From Corynebacterium marambiense (GTDB taxonomy: Bacteria > Actinomycetota > Actinomycetes > Mycobacteriales > Mycobacteriaceae): a stretch of 64,000 nt of DNA. Below the pieces are notes generated by a model. It was not told the origin of the DNA. It did no database searches and saw nothing but the letters and a program-made list of their open reading frames with translations. This document shows positions 28,559 to 41,864 of the stretch, piece by piece. The stretch is taken from assembly GCF_016342275.1 (NCBI RefSeq), contig NZ_JAEIOT010000007.1, forward strand, positions 186,001-250,000, in the 5' to 3' direction. The first letter of the stretch is position 1. Every line of letters begins with the position of its first letter. The position numbers and the translations under genes are program-made.

Positions 28559-30589
28559 TCAACCGACGTGCAGCGGGTCAATCTGGATGCGGAGGGGAAG
28601 CTCGTCCTTACGGACCGCCCGCGCGGTCCGTCCTGACCGCAGTGCCCGCCCGAGAGCGCTCCGGGGCCCGGACCCGAGCGGCACCCGGATGAGGAGCCGT
28701 TGCGGGAGCCCGAACCGGGACTCGTCGTACTCCCCCGGCAGCGGGGAACCCGGCGGTAGGTCGACGGGCCCCAAGATGTCCGCACCCTCCGGCAGCTCGA
28801 CGAGACCGAGGAAGTCGTCGAGGCTGGTCTGGGGTCCATCCACCGCGGCCAGGTGCACCGCCGGCGGAAGATCTACTTCCCGACGCTGGGCCAGTTCCAT
28901 CGCGGCCGCGGTGACAGGATCCCACCGGATCAATGCCTGGACCGGAGAAAGCCCCGGGTCCGCGACGACGATCACCTCTCCCCCGTTCCCGTTGGAGGCG
29001 ACGAGGGTGGCGGCCGCCATCCACTTCGCGAGTGTGTCCTCTGTGGCGCGGAGATCCGCCCGCCCTAGGAGCGCCCAGGTGTCGAGCAGCAGACAGGCCC
29101 CGTAGCTACCGTCCCTGACCGGAGGTTCGGCACCGGGGGTGGAGACCACGAGCCGAGCTCCCTGCGGAACCTCGTCGAGGACGCGGGTTCCGCCGGACGT
29201 GGAGACCGGAATCCTGGGGAACGCCCTACCCAGCTCCTCGGCAGTGCGCTCAGAGCCGAGGACCACGGCGCGGAGCCGGACGGATCCGCAGTGTCCGCAC
29301 CGGTGGTTGGCCGCGGGCCGTCCACACCACCGGCACATCGGTACGCCGGGCGCGTCGTCCGCGCCCGCCGGGAGTCCGAGCGGCCCGTTGCAGGCACGAC
29401 ACCGGGCGGGTAACCGGCACTGTCCGCACGCAAGAGTCGGCACGTACCCTTTTCGTGGTGTCTGGATCAGTACCGGCTCATCCCGGTCCAGTGCCCTACG
29501 GACCGCGTCGAAAGCGACCGCCGGGAGCCTGGCGGATCTGGCCATCGGATCGCGCTCAAGCGCGACGTCACTGTCTGCGGTGGCACGGACCCGGGGCATA
29601 CGTTGCCGCAGGACCTCGCGCGGTGCCACGAGACTGTGCATCCAGCCCTGCTCGACCATGAGCTGTACCTCGGCGGTTCGGGTGTGTCCGCCGAGGATGA
29701 GCGCACAACCACTCTGTGTGCTGCGGGTGGTGAGAACCTCTCGGGCGTGTGCGTAGGGCGCTCGGGGGTCGATCAGGTTATCGTCACCGTCATGGAGGAG
29801 TACGGCCAGCCTGAGGTCAGCGACCGGGGCATAAGCCGCGCTTCGAGTACCGATGACGAGTCGGCCCTGTCCATGGAGGACAGACAGGAAACGTCGGTAG
29901 CGCGCCTGCGGCCCGAGAGCGGAATTCAACACCGTGACCTGCCGGGCGGAAACGAGTTCACGGAGGACAGATTCGAGCGTGTCGACGTCCCGTTGATCCG
30001 GTAGCACGATGAGGACACCACCTCCGGCCTGCGCGGTCGCGACCGCCAGCCCCGCGAGGGCCAGCGCCCAGTCGTCGCCGGGGGCGATCTGCCAGGCTGC
30101 ACGTGCCGAGCGGCCTGCGAGGACGGCGTCGACGAAGTTCGGACCGTAAAGGTAACTGAGCCACGGGGAGAGGTCGGGGTCGGTGACGGTACCCAGCTCA
30201 TCCCAGGGCGTCGAGGTATCCGAGTTCTCCGCGGTGGCGTGCCGGGCAGGGATTGCGGAGCGGATCAGGTCACTGCGAACCCCTCCGTAGCGGTCGCAGA
30301 GAGCTTCGACGAGAGCGCGTATCTCCTCCGGGTAGACGATCTCCGGGGATATGACCCGGTCAAGCCAGGTGAGGTTCCCGGCGTGGTCGCTGACGGAGGT
30401 ACGGGCGAGCACCACCGCGTCAACCAGGCGCCCGGAGAACCGGATGCGGACTTTGACCCCGGGGCGGCAGTCAGTGTGCTGCTTCTCGTCAACGAGGTAA
30501 TCGAAGGGCCGGTCTAGGTGGGCGAGCCCGAGAAGCGGCAGAACCCGTGCCACCGGCGCACTCGGAGCCGGGGAACGGGGTCTGGACAT
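28559..30589 (-). CDS. priA: Primosomal protein N' (PriA), probable non-helicase form
   Basis: A 676-residue PriA-like protein. The N-terminal DNA-binding domain (VARVLPLLGLAHLDRPFDYLVDE) and eight zinc-binding cysteines (CGQCRLPARCRACNGP and MCRWCGRPAANHRCGHCG, about 390-440) are present. The Walker A loop expected near residue 170 reads APGDDWALALAG, and the DEEH box is LHDGDDN, so ATP hydrolysis is unlikely. This is the usual state of actinobacterial PriA, which probably acts as a structural replication-restart factor. It lies 36 bp downstream of metK. Confidence 0.9.
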   Translation of the reverse strand: MSRPRSPAPSAPVARVLPLLGLAHLDRPFDYLVDEKQHTDCRPGVKVRIRFSGRLVDAVVLARTSVSDHAGNLTWLDRVISPEIVYPEEIRALVEALCDRYGGVRSDLIRSAIPARHATAENSDTSTPWDELGTVTDPDLSPWLSYLYGPNFVDAVLAGRSARAAWQIAPGDDWALALAGLAVATAQAGGGVLIVLPDQRDVDTLESVLRELVSARQVTVLNSALGPQARYRRFLSVLHGQGRLVIGTRSAAYAPVADLRLAVLLHDGDDNLIDPRAPYAHAREVLTTRSTQSGCALILGGHTRTAEVQLMVEQGWMHSLVAPREVLRQRMPRVRATADSDVALERDPMARSARLPAVAFDAVRRALDRDEPVLIQTPRKGYVPTLACGQCRLPARCRACNGPLGLPAGADDAPGVPMCRWCGRPAANHRCGHCGSVRLRAVVLGSERTAEELGRAFPRIPVSTSGGTRVLDEVPQGARLVVSTPGAEPPVRDGSYGACLLLDTWALLGRADLRATEDTLAKWMAAATLVASNGNGGEVIVVADPGLSPVQALIRWDPVTAAAMELAQRREVDLPPAVHLAAVDGPQTSLDDFLGLVELPEGADILGPVDLPPGSPLPGEYDESRFGLPQRLLIRVPLGSGPRSALGRALRSGRTARAVRKDELPLRIQIDPLHVG

Positions 30590-30625
30590 GCCGGCAATTG
30601 TATATCGCCGCTCCGGCGGAGCGGG

Positions 30626-31849
30626 TCAGAGACCAGCCGCGGCCCGGAGTTCGTCGACCCGGTTGAGCTGCTCCCAGGGGAGATTGAGATCCGTGCGCCC
30701 GAAGTGACCGTACGCGGCGGTATCGGCATAGATTGGGCGCAGCAGATCCAGCTCGCGGATGATCGCACCCGGGCGGAGGTCGAACACCGCCGCCACGGCT
30801 GCTTGGATGTCAGAATCAGTCAGCCCGCTGTGCGCTGTTCCGAAGGTCTCCACATAGAGTCCCACCGGGTTGGCCCGGCCGATCGCGTAGGCGACCTGGA
30901 CCTCGGCGCGGTCCGCGAGACCTGCCGCGACGATGTTCTTCGCGACCCAGCGCATGGCGTACGCGCCGGACCTGTCGACCTTGCTCGGGTCCTTGCCGGA
31001 GAATGCCCCGCCGCCGTGCCGGGCCATGCCACCGTAGGTGTCGACGATGATCTTCCGACCGGTAAGCCCGGCGTCGCCCATGGGACCACCGACAACGAAG
31101 GACCCGGATGGGTTGATGAGGATAGTCAGATCCCCGTCGACGAAGTCCTCGAGCTGTGCTTCGCGGATAACGTGGTCGATCACGTGGGTACGCAGCTGCT
31201 GCTCCAGCCATTCCTGACTGACGTCGGGATCGTGCTGTGTCGAGATGACCACGGTGTCCAGCCGCACGGGCCGGTCGTCGCTATCGTAGGCGAAGGTGAC
31301 CTGGGTCTTCCCGTCGGGCCGGAGGTTAGGGACGATACCCTCCTTGCGGACCTGGGTCAGTCGGCGCGCGAGCCTGTGGGCCGTGGCCGCGGGCAACGGC
31401 ATGTACTCAGGGGTCTCGTTCGAGGCGTACCCGAACATCAGCCCCTGATCACCTGCACCACTCTGGTTGTCGTCGTCCCCGGTGTCACCGTTCCGGAATT
31501 CATGGGAGGTGTCGACGCCAGCGCCGATCTCCTGGGACTGCTCCCCGATCGCGACGGTGACACCGCAGGTCGTTCCGTCAAACCCGACCTCGGAAGACGT
31601 GAATCCGATGTCACGGAGCTTGGTCCGCACGAGCGTCGGGATCTCGACATACCCGGAGCAGCGGACCTCACCTACGACATGGACGAGGCCGGTGGTGACG
31701 ACGGTCTCGACGGCGACCCTGGAGTGCGGGTCGACCTTGAGCATGGCGTCGAGGATCGTGTCGGAGATGGCGTCGCAGATCTTGTCCGGGTGCCCTTCAG
31801 TGACCGATTCGCTGGTGAACAGGCGGACGGCGGTGGTACCTACAGCCAC
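30626..31849 (-). CDS. metK: S-adenosylmethionine synthetase
   Basis: A 407-residue MetK that makes SAM from ATP and methionine. Signature motifs: [29 protein letters not shown] and [22 protein letters not shown] or GTG start at 31849 (GTG) with AAGGAA upstream. The promoter 120-150 bp upstream carries a perfect McbR-type operator, so the gene is likely repressed as part of the sulfur/methionine regulon and derepressed when the effector S-adenosylhomocysteine is low. First gene of a run towards priA and fmt. Confidence 0.97.
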   Translation of the reverse strand: MAVGTTAVRLFTSESVTEGHPDKICDAISDTILDAMLKVDPHSRVAVETVVTTGLVHVVGEVRCSGYVEIPTLVRTKLRDIGFTSSEVGFDGTTCGVTVAIGEQSQEIGAGVDTSHEFRNGDTGDDDNQSGAGDQGLMFGYASNETPEYMPLPAATAHRLARRLTQVRKEGIVPNLRPDGKTQVTFAYDSDDRPVRLDTVVISTQHDPDVSQEWLEQQLRTHVIDHVIREAQLEDFVDGDLTILINPSGSFVVGGPMGDAGLTGRKIIVDTYGGMARHGGGAFSGKDPSKVDRSGAYAMRWVAKNIVAAGLADRAEVQVAYAIGRANPVGLYVETFGTAHSGLTDSDIQAAVAAVFDLRPGAIIRELDLLRPIYADTAAYGHFGRTDLNLPWEQLNRVDELRAAAGL

Positions 31850-31969
31850 GGGACTTCCTTCTCAACTCGTTTTTCCTGATTTGACGGGCTCGTGCGGTGT
31901 TCTGGGAGCGACTGTACGGGAAGTCCCGGAGCGCACCGTTGGGGCGCCGCTCGCAGCGGCACGATGATC

Positions 31970-31998
31970 AATATAGACCAAGCTGTCTAAAACTGCAA
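31970..31998 (-). promoter_or_regulatory. metK promoter
   Basis: On the minus strand TTGCAG (31998-31993) and TATATT (31975-31970) are -35 and -10 elements with exactly 17 bp between. The McbR site occupies the spacer. The implied leader is about 115 nt. It has no SAM-riboswitch features that I can recognise. Confidence 0.7.
31974..31989. promoter_or_regulatory. McbR operator (TAGAC-N6-GTCTA)
   Basis: TAGAC at 31974-31978 and GTCTA at 31985-31989 match the published C. glutamicum McbR consensus exactly, including spacing. It sits between the -35 and -10 of metK, a position expected for repression. Confidence 0.85.
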
Positions 31999-32049
31999 TG
32001 GTGTCCTCACCCGCCGGTCAGAGGTGCGGCATCCGGGCGGAGACCCCCA

Positions 32050-33336
32050 TCACCGTTCCGCGGTGATCTGCACCACGGAATCAAGGAGGAGGGAGGCCAC
32101 CTCGAGCTTTGTGCCGTCCGGGACCTCCACAACGGAACCGTCGGGAGTGATCAGCCAACCACGGTTCCGGCTGCGACCGAACACTTTCCCGGAGCCGACG
32201 TCATTGCACATCAGAAGATCGCAGCCTTTCCTCCGGATCTTCCGGATCGCGTGGTCGAGAACGGACCCTGAGTCATCACCGGTTTCCGCGGCGAACCCGA
32301 CGATCACCGTGTCCTCCGGAACCCGGCCCTCTCGGCGGGCTGCGATGAGCCCCGCGAGGATGTCCGGGTTCTCGGTAAGTTCGATACCGGTCGGTGCGGA
32401 TTCCGAGGTCTTCTTGAGCTTCGCCGGCGCGGTCACGGTAGGCCGATAGTCCGCGACGGCTGCGGCCATGATGATGATGTCCTGGTCAGCGGCACGGCAG
32501 TCGATCTCCTTGGCGAGTTCACGTGCCGATGAGATACGGATCACCTCTGCACCACACGGGATCGGAAGCTCGTCCGTGGCCCCGGCGATCAGAGTCACCT
32601 CGGCACCCCGCTGCGCCGCGACCTCGGCGAGTGCGAAGCCCTGCCGTCCGGAACTGTGGTTGCCCAGGTAGCGGACCGGATCAATGCTCTCCCTGGTGCC
32701 ACCCGCGGTGATGAGGACCCGCCGACCCGACAGGTCTTGCGGTAGGTCGCGGCCTGCGAGCCGGAGGAGGGACAGCGCGACGATCTGTTCCGGGTCCGGC
32801 AGCCGACCGGCTCCGGTGTCCGGTCCGGTCAGCCGACCATGGGCGGGCTCCAGCACGGTCACACCCCGGTCCCGCAGTGTCGCGACATTGGCGCGGGTGG
32901 CGCGGTGGTTCCACATCTCGGTGTGCATCGCCGGTGCGACGACCACGGGACAGCTGGCAACGAGACAGGTCGCGGTGAGCAGGTCGTCGGCCCTTCCCGC
33001 CGCCAGCCGGGCCATCAGATCCGCTGTGGCGGGGGCGATGACCACGAGATCAGCCTCCTGACCGACCCGGACGTGCTGCACCTCGTGGACGCGGTCGAAT
33101 ACACCGGTGGAGACATGTTGACCGGACAGTGCCTCGAAGGTCGCCGCACCAACGAAGTTGAGTGCGGATTCCGTCGGCACGACACGGACGGAATGACCCC
33201 GTTCCGTGAAACCGCGGACTATATGACAGGCCTTATAAGCGGCGACACCACCGGCGACACCAAGGACGATCTTCCTCGATCGAGCGTTCGCGGAGTCGCG
33301 GGGTGCCGGGGAGCCAGAGGGCGACGTACTGGTCAC
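32050..33336 (-). CDS. coaBC: Bifunctional phosphopantothenoylcysteine decarboxylase/synthetase
   Basis: A 428-residue CoaBC (Dfp). The N-terminal flavin decarboxylase domain (KIVLGVAGGVAAYKACHIVRGFTERG, APAMHTEMWNH) and C-terminal CTP-dependent synthetase domain (RRVLITAGGTRESIDPVRYLGNHSSGRQGFALAE, MAAAVADYRP) are both complete. Together they convert 4-phosphopantothenate and cysteine to 4-phosphopantetheine for CoA. I prefer GTG at 33336, which has AAGGA four bases upstream, over the in-frame TTG at 33348. It lies between rpoZ and metK. Confidence 0.94.
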   Translation of the reverse strand: MTSTSPSGSPAPRDSANARSRKIVLGVAGGVAAYKACHIVRGFTERGHSVRVVPTESALNFVGAATFEALSGQHVSTGVFDRVHEVQHVRVGQEADLVVIAPATADLMARLAAGRADDLLTATCLVASCPVVVAPAMHTEMWNHRATRANVATLRDRGVTVLEPAHGRLTGPDTGAGRLPDPEQIVALSLLRLAGRDLPQDLSGRRVLITAGGTRESIDPVRYLGNHSSGRQGFALAEVAAQRGAEVTLIAGATDELPIPCGAEVIRISSARELAKEIDCRAADQDIIIMAAAVADYRPTVTAPAKLKKTSESAPTGIELTENPDILAGLIAARREGRVPEDTVIVGFAAETGDDSGSVLDHAIRKIRRKGCDLLMCNDVGSGKVFGRSRNRGWLITPDGSVVEVPDGTKLEVASLLLDSVVQITAER

Positions 33337-33512
33337 GAGGTCCTTCAATCTTCAGTCAAGATTCGGTCGAGGCGCCGGGATGACGCCGGGAAAACACGAG
33401 ATCCCTCCCCCCTTCATGATCCGGTCGCGCCGAAGACTGTGTGGCCAACGGTGTCCGTAGAAGGGGGAAGGGTACGTGCGGGACGGCAAACGCGTCGGGG
33501 CGACCTCGAGGG

Positions 33513-33788
33513 TCAGCCTTCTTCGTGGTCAAGCATTCCGCGGTTGATCTCGCGGAGGGCGACCGTGAGCGGCTTCGCCTGACTGTCATCGATCAGCGGA
33601 CCAACGAACTCGAAGACACCTTCATCGCGCTGATGGAGGTAACTGTTGATCTGGCGCGCCCGCTTGGCGGCGAAGATCACGAGGGCGTACTTCGAGGACA
33701 CCTTGTCCAGCAGTTCGTCGATCGGCGGATCGGTGATACCGACCGGCGGATCGAAGACGGCCTCGGTTGCGGTGATGTCATTGGTCAC
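33513..33788 (-). CDS. rpoZ: RNA polymerase omega subunit
   Basis: A 91-residue omega subunit, which helps fold and assemble the beta' subunit. [35 protein letters not shown] is the conserved N-terminal core, and the C-terminus carries [15 protein letters not shown]. Start GTG at 33788. It follows gmk in the usual gmk-rpoZ-coaBC order, 74 bp away. Confidence 0.95.
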   Translation of the reverse strand: MTNDITATEAVFDPPVGITDPPIDELLDKVSSKYALVIFAAKRARQINSYLHQRDEGVFEFVGPLIDDSQAKPLTVALREINRGMLDHEEG

Positions 33789-33862
33789 TGTTTAGCACCT
33801 TCAAAAGTCGGGGAAAAAAGAGTGTTGCTGGTTCACCCGGGATAACTGGATTCCCGGAGCGG

Positions 33863-34435
33863 TCAGTCACCGGTGAGGATCGCACGGATCTGCGCGACTG
33901 CCCGGTCCACGTCGTCGTTGACGACGACATAGTCGAACTCGTCTGCGGACGCGAGTTCCTCCTTGGCGGTCTGCAACCGGCGCTCAATGACGTCGGCGGG
34001 TTCCGTACCACGTCCGGTCAGGCGTTCCACCAACGTCTCCCACGAGGGGGGAGCGAGAAACACCGTCCGGGATTCGGGCATGATCCGGGCAACATTTCGT
34101 GCCCCGACCAGATCCACCTCCACGAGCACGGGACGGCGGAGTTCCAGTGCTTCGCGGACGGGCCGGGCGGGAGTTCCGGACCGCTGAAGACCACCGTGAA
34201 TCTCAGCCCATTCGAGCATCTCACCAGCATCGATGGTCCGTTGAAACTCCTCCGGGGTGACGTAGAGGTAATCACGGCCATGAACCTCTCCGGGACGTGG
34301 CGCACGTGTCGTCATGGACACGGAGAAGAACAGGTCGGGGACTTCATCACGGAGCCGGTTGACCACGGTCGACTTACCGACCGCGGAAGGCCCGGCGAGC
34401 ACGACGAGGCGCGCGGGGATCGAATCACCCGACAT
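33863..34435 (-). CDS. gmk: Guanylate kinase
   Basis: A 190-residue kinase phosphorylating GMP to GDP. Walker A is [14 protein letters not shown] (15-28), and the GMP-binding signature [23 protein letters not shown] follows. ATG at 34435 is eight bases after the mihF stop, so the two are likely co-expressed. Normal length. Confidence 0.96.
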   Translation of the reverse strand: MSGDSIPARLVVLAGPSAVGKSTVVNRLRDEVPDLFFSVSMTTRAPRPGEVHGRDYLYVTPEEFQRTIDAGEMLEWAEIHGGLQRSGTPARPVREALELRRPVLVEVDLVGARNVARIMPESRTVFLAPPSWETLVERLTGRGTEPADVIERRLQTAKEELASADEFDYVVVNDDVDRAVAQIRAILTGD

Positions 34436-34443
34436 ATCGGCGA

Positions 34444-34770
34444 CTAGTCCTCTTCGGAGAAGCCGAAACGCTCCAGAAGCGCCCGGCGCTGGCGGTCACC
34501 GAGGCCACGAAGACGGCGGGTCTGCGCAATCTCAAGCTCCTCCATGATCTCCTTGGCCTTGACCTTGCCCACCTTGGGCATGGCCTCGAGCAGTGCGGAA
34601 ACCTTGGTCTTACCAATGATCTCATCGCTCTGCGCCTGGGCGAGCACCTCCTTAAGGTTGGTGCCACCTCGCTTCAGTTTCTCCTTCAGCTCGGCGCGTG
34701 CCTTACGGGCCTCGGCGGCCTTGGCAAGGGCATCCTTGCGCTGCTCATCGGTCAACTTGGGAAGGGCCAC
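34444..34770 (-). CDS. mihF: Actinobacterial integration host factor
   Basis: A 108-residue basic nucleoid protein of the mIHF family, specific to actinobacteria and unrelated in sequence to E. coli IHF. It has an N-terminal charged helix ([30 protein letters not shown]) and a C-terminal H2TH-like domain ([32 protein letters not shown]), which binds and bends DNA. Start GTG at 34770. The position directly before gmk is conserved in mycobacteria and corynebacteria. Confidence 0.95.
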   Translation of the reverse strand: MALPKLTDEQRKDALAKAAEARKARAELKEKLKRGGTNLKEVLAQAQSDEIIGKTKVSALLEAMPKVGKVKAKEIMEELEIAQTRRLRGLGDRQRRALLERFGFSEED

Positions 34771-34893
34771 GGGGTTCCTCCGTTTTTCATTTTCTTGGAC
34801 AGTGTCATTGGGTAGTCTCGAGATCCGGTTCTACCAGTTCTCGCCGGCCCCGGCACCGCTAATTTCATCGGTGTCAGCCAGCGAACTTGGAAC

Positions 34894-34920
34894 AGTCTAA
34901 CACTAGTGACGCAAAGTCAA
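34894..34920 (-). promoter_or_regulatory. Candidate mihF promoter
   Basis: On the minus strand TTGACT (34920-34915) and TAGACT (34899-34894) resemble -35 and -10 elements, with a somewhat short 15-bp spacer. The leader to the mihF start would be about 117 nt. It lies in the 229-bp gap after pyrF, which otherwise holds only a 5-bp hairpin (34928-34943). Confidence 0.45.
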
Positions 34921-34999
34921 AGGTCGGGGCGGTAAACGCCGCCGCCAGGATTCGACAAAAATCCTCTGACCAGCGGTTTATCCACTACCCGGTGGGCCG

Positions 35000-35838
35000 T
35001 CAGCCACTGAAGGCGCTAGCCTGCCGCACACAAGCTTTCCGCAGGTCATCGACACTCGGCCCAGCCCGCAGAATACCCCGGGAAACACTGGCGAACGCCA
35101 ACGGCTCAACGCCTTGGGTGAGTAAGGCCACATCGTCCGGTCCGGCTCCCTGCGCACCGACACCAGGAAGCAGGACTGGACCACCGAGCTGCTCGAGCGA
35201 GGGCGGACCGGTCACCGTCGCCCCCACCACGACACCGCAGGGGCCGTATCCACCGGCAGTCACAAACGGTTCATTCCGAACCGCGCAGGAGTCGACGACA
35301 TACTGTGCGACCGACGTGCCGTCAGCCCGTTCGGCATGTTGCACCTCCCGTCCTTCCGGATTGGAGGTGGCGGCGAGCACGAACACCCCCTTACCGTTCT
35401 CCACGGCCAGGGACACGGCGGGCTCCAGCGAACCGAACCCGAGGTACGGAGAGACGGTCACCGCGTCCACGACGAGCGGCGAGTCGTCGTGGAGCCAGGC
35501 GTCGGCGTATGCCGACATCGTGGATCCGATGTCTCCCCGTTTCGCGTCCGCGAGCACGAGGCACCCGGCCTCCCGGAGCGTCCGAATGGTTTCCTCGAGG
35601 ACCGCGTACCCAGCGCTACCGTGACGTTCAAAGAACGCCACCTGCGGCTTCACGAGGGCGGCCGTGTCCGCGAACGCCTCGACGCAGATCCGGGCGAAGT
35701 CGGTCAGGCCGACGGCGTCGACAGTCAGCCCCCAGTCACGGAGCAGGCCCGGGTGCGGGTCGATGCCGACACACAGTCGACCCCGGTCGGCGCCCGCCGC
35801 GGCGAGCCGGTCCCCGAAGGAGGGGGTCACGGTGCCGC

Positions 35839-35842
<4 letters not shown>
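35000..35842 (-). CDS. pyrF: Orotidine 5'-phosphate decarboxylase (mycobacterial type)
   Basis: A 280-residue OMP decarboxylase catalysing the last step of UMP synthesis. The catalytic network is [19 protein letters not shown] near residue 98, and an N-terminal [15 protein letters not shown] segment identifies the longer family 2 form of actinobacteria. Its start overlaps the carB stop by 4 bp, the last gene of the pyr operon. The downstream gap holds a small GGCGG/CCGCC hairpin at 34928-34943 that may end transcription. Confidence 0.95.
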
Positions 35843-39195
<3,353 letters not shown>

Positions 39196-39201
39196 GGGTT
39201 C

Positions 39202-40413
39202 TTAACCTTCCGTCGGGGTGCTGCTGGTGGACATGAGCTCGACGAAACGGTCGAACAGGGGGTTGGCGTCGTGGGGACCGGCCGCGGCCTCCGGGTGGTA
39301 CTGCACGGAGTACGCGAGTCCGTTGGTGAGGGCGACACCCTCAACGACGTCGTCGTTGAGGCAGGTGTGGGTGACCTTCGCGGGTCCGAAGTCTGTGTCG
39401 AACTCGACGCCCGCCTCCCCCTTGAGGGCGAAGCCGTGGTTCTGGGCGGTGATCTCGACGGTGCCGGTGGAGTGGTCGAGCACCGGGACGTTGATGCCGC
39501 GGTGACCGAACTTGAGCTTGTAGGTCTCCATCCCGAGCGCGCGGCCGAGGATCTGGTTGCCGAAGCAGATCCCGAAGAACGGGATCTTCGCGGCCAGGAC
39601 GTCCCGGACCGCCGCGACCATGTTGTCGGCGGTGGCCGGGTCCCCGGGGCCGTTGGAGACGAACACTCCGTCGGGCGAGTAGGAGGAGATGGTGTCGAAT
39701 CCGGTCCCGGCGGGGACGACGACGGTGCGGATACCGCGGGCGGCGAAGTTGCGCGGGGTGTTGGTCTTGATGCCCATGTCGAAGGCGACGACGGTGAAGC
39801 GGTGCTCCCCGTCGGGTTCGACGGTGTAGGGCTCGGCGCAGCTGACCTCACCGGCGAGGTCCGCGCCGGCCATGGAAGGCTGTTCGTTGACGATCCGGAC
39901 GAGTTCGTCGGTGTCCCGCTGTGCGTCGGCCCCGCTGAACACGCCCGCGGACATGGACCCGTGGTTCCGGAGGTGCCGGACGAGTGCGCGGGTGTCGACG
40001 CCCCGGATGCCGACGATCCCCTGTTTCTCCATCTCCTCGGCGAGGGTCCGTGCGGCACGCCAGTTGGACACTCGGTGGGCCAGATCCCGGACGACGAGGC
40101 CCGCGACCCAGATCCGGTCACCGCGGGATTCGCCGTCTTCGTCGTTCCAACCGGTGTTGCCGATCTGGGGTGCGGTCGCGACGACGATCTGACGGTGGTA
40201 GGAGGGATCGGTCATCGTCTCCTGGTACCCGGTCATACCGGTGGTGAACACCGCTTCACCGAGGGTGGTGCCGGTGGCACCGAAACCGAAGCCACGGTAG
40301 GTGCGTCCGTCGGCGAGGACGAGAACTGCTGGGATGTCGGTCCGTTGGGTGTCGACGGAGTCGCTCACGGGGCCGCCTTTCGGTGATGTGGAAAGAGAAT
40401 CAGATTTATTCAT
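39202..40413 (-). CDS. carA: Carbamoyl-phosphate synthase small (glutamine amidotransferase) subunit
   Basis: A class I amidotransferase supplying ammonia to CarB. The nucleophile elbow is FGICFGNQILGRALGMETYKLKFGHRG, with His-Glu in YSVQYHPEAAAGPHDANPLF. Two starts are possible: ATG at 40413 (403 residues), with a TACAAT -10 element nine bases before and no ribosome site, which would be leaderless; or GTG at 40368, preceded by AAAGGCGG. The conserved domain begins after both, at about residue 27. Located between pyrC and carB. Confidence 0.94.
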   Translation of the reverse strand: MNKSDSLSTSPKGGPVSDSVDTQRTDIPAVLVLADGRTYRGFGFGATGTTLGEAVFTTGMTGYQETMTDPSYHRQIVVATAPQIGNTGWNDEDGESRGDRIWVAGLVVRDLAHRVSNWRAARTLAEEMEKQGIVGIRGVDTRALVRHLRNHGSMSAGVFSGADAQRDTDELVRIVNEQPSMAGADLAGEVSCAEPYTVEPDGEHRFTVVAFDMGIKTNTPRNFAARGIRTVVVPAGTGFDTISSYSPDGVFVSNGPGDPATADNMVAAVRDVLAAKIPFFGICFGNQILGRALGMETYKLKFGHRGINVPVLDHSTGTVEITAQNHGFALKGEAGVEFDTDFGPAKVTHTCLNDDVVEGVALTNGLAYSVQYHPEAAAGPHDANPLFDRFVELMSTSSTPTEG

Positions 40414-40421
40414 CAGGCTGT

Positions 40422-40427
40422 ATTGTA
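40422..40427 (-). promoter_or_regulatory. -10 element ahead of carA in an AT-rich patch
   Basis: TACAAT (complement of 40422-40427) lies in an AT-rich stretch at about 40393-40437 within otherwise GC-rich operon sequence, in the 41-bp pyrC/carA gap. Spacing puts a transcript start within two bases of the ATG at 40413. A second promoter inside the pyr operon is inferred. Confidence 0.45.
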
Positions 40428-40454
40428 TGCAATCTTGTCGTGGGGTGCGCAGGT

Positions 40455-41822
40455 TCAGTTCCGGGGCGCCGCAGCGGCTCCGTCTTCACAGGTGATCCGA
40501 CCCCGCAGGATGGTGGCGCGAACCCGGGTCGAGAACTCCCGACCCTCATAGGGGGTGTTCTCCGCTTTCGACGCCATCTCGGTACCCCTGGCGGTCCACC
40601 GACAATCCGGGTCGACGACGCACAGGTTCGCGGGTTCCCCTTCGGCGACCGGTCGACCGTGTCCCGGGAGTCGGGTGATCTCGGCGGGACGTTCGCTCAT
40701 CACCTTCGCCACCCAGCGCCAGTCCGCGAGACCGGTCTCGACAAAGAGCTGGGCGATAATGGCCAGCGAGGTCTCGAGGCCGAGCATGCCGGGACGGGCG
40801 TTCTCGAACTCGCAGCATTTCTCCTCGGACCCGTGGGGGGCGTGGTCGGTCGACACACAGTCGATGATCCCGTCAAGAAGCGCCTGCCGGAGCACCCGGG
40901 TGTCACCGTCCTCACGCAGCGGGGGATTCACCCGGTAGCGGCCGTCGTAGGAGGTGAGGAGCTCATCCGTCAGCAGGAGATGATGTGGCGTGACCTCCGA
41001 GGTCAGCGGGATCCCGTGCTCGCGGGCCCAGGTGAGCAGCTCCACGGTACCGGCGGTCGACGCGTGGCAGATGTGCACGCGCCCGCCGTAGTCGCGGGCG
41101 AGCAACGCGTCCCGGATCACGATGGACTCCTCTGCGGCGCGGGGCCAGCCCCGAAGGCCCAGCTCCGCGGCGATCTCACCCTCGTGCGCCACGGCACCGG
41201 CGGTCAACCGCGGATCCTCGCAGTGCTGGGCCAGAAGCACATCGGTACCACGGGCGTACTCGAGAGCCCGGCGCATGATCAGCGGGTCGGAGACACACAT
41301 GCCGTCGTCGGAGAACATCCGGACCTTCGCCGCGGAATCGGCCATCAGGCCGAACTCGGTGATCTCCTTGCCCGACAGTCCCTTGGTGATGGAGCCGACC
41401 GGGTGGACATCGCAGAGACCAATGTCCTGGCCCTTGAACCAGACGGATTCGGCGATGATCGGCTGGTCCATGACCGGATTCGTGTTGGCCATGGTGAACA
41501 CGGCGGTGAAGCCGCCCTTCGCGGCGGCAGCGGAGCCGGTGGCGATCGTCTCGGTATCCTCGCGGCCCGGTTCCCGAAGATGGACGTGAATGTCGACGAG
41601 GCCGGGCAGAAGAACGCCGCCACCTCCGTCGATGCAGCGGTCGGCGGCGGTGTCCGCGGGAGCGTTCAATGAGGTGATGACACCGTCTGTCACGAGTACG
41701 TTGACCGGCGCGCCCTCGCCGTAGGGGCGGACGTCGGAGATGAGGAGGGTACCCGGTTCCACGGGTGCGAGGGCACCGGTGGCGGGCCGGTCGGAGGTCT
41801 TGGTTGCAGTCATGGAAGTCAC
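40455..41822 (-). CDS. pyrC: Dihydroorotase
   Basis: A 455-residue amidohydrolase that cyclises carbamoyl aspartate. Metal ligands are visible in [22 protein letters not shown]; further signatures are [35 protein letters not shown] and [12 protein letters not shown]. The first in-frame start is GTG at 41822; ATG at 41813 is an equally plausible alternative three codons in. It is 42 bp after pyrB. Confidence 0.96.
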   Translation of the reverse strand: MTSMTATKTSDRPATGALAPVEPGTLLISDVRPYGEGAPVNVLVTDGVITSLNAPADTAADRCIDGGGGVLLPGLVDIHVHLREPGREDTETIATGSAAAAKGGFTAVFTMANTNPVMDQPIIAESVWFKGQDIGLCDVHPVGSITKGLSGKEITEFGLMADSAAKVRMFSDDGMCVSDPLIMRRALEYARGTDVLLAQHCEDPRLTAGAVAHEGEIAAELGLRGWPRAAEESIVIRDALLARDYGGRVHICHASTAGTVELLTWAREHGIPLTSEVTPHHLLLTDELLTSYDGRYRVNPPLREDGDTRVLRQALLDGIIDCVSTDHAPHGSEEKCCEFENARPGMLGLETSLAIIAQLFVETGLADWRWVAKVMSERPAEITRLPGHGRPVAEGEPANLCVVDPDCRWTARGTEMASKAENTPYEGREFSTRVRATILRGRITCEDGAAAAPRN

Positions 41823-41864
41823 GCGTCCTGGAGAAGTCTTTGAGGGTTGTGGGTGAGTCGATAG

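Noticed and set aside
31850..31962. SAM riboswitch in the metK leader
   Set aside because: No recognisable SAM-riboswitch stem pattern; control is better explained by the McbR operator in the promoter.
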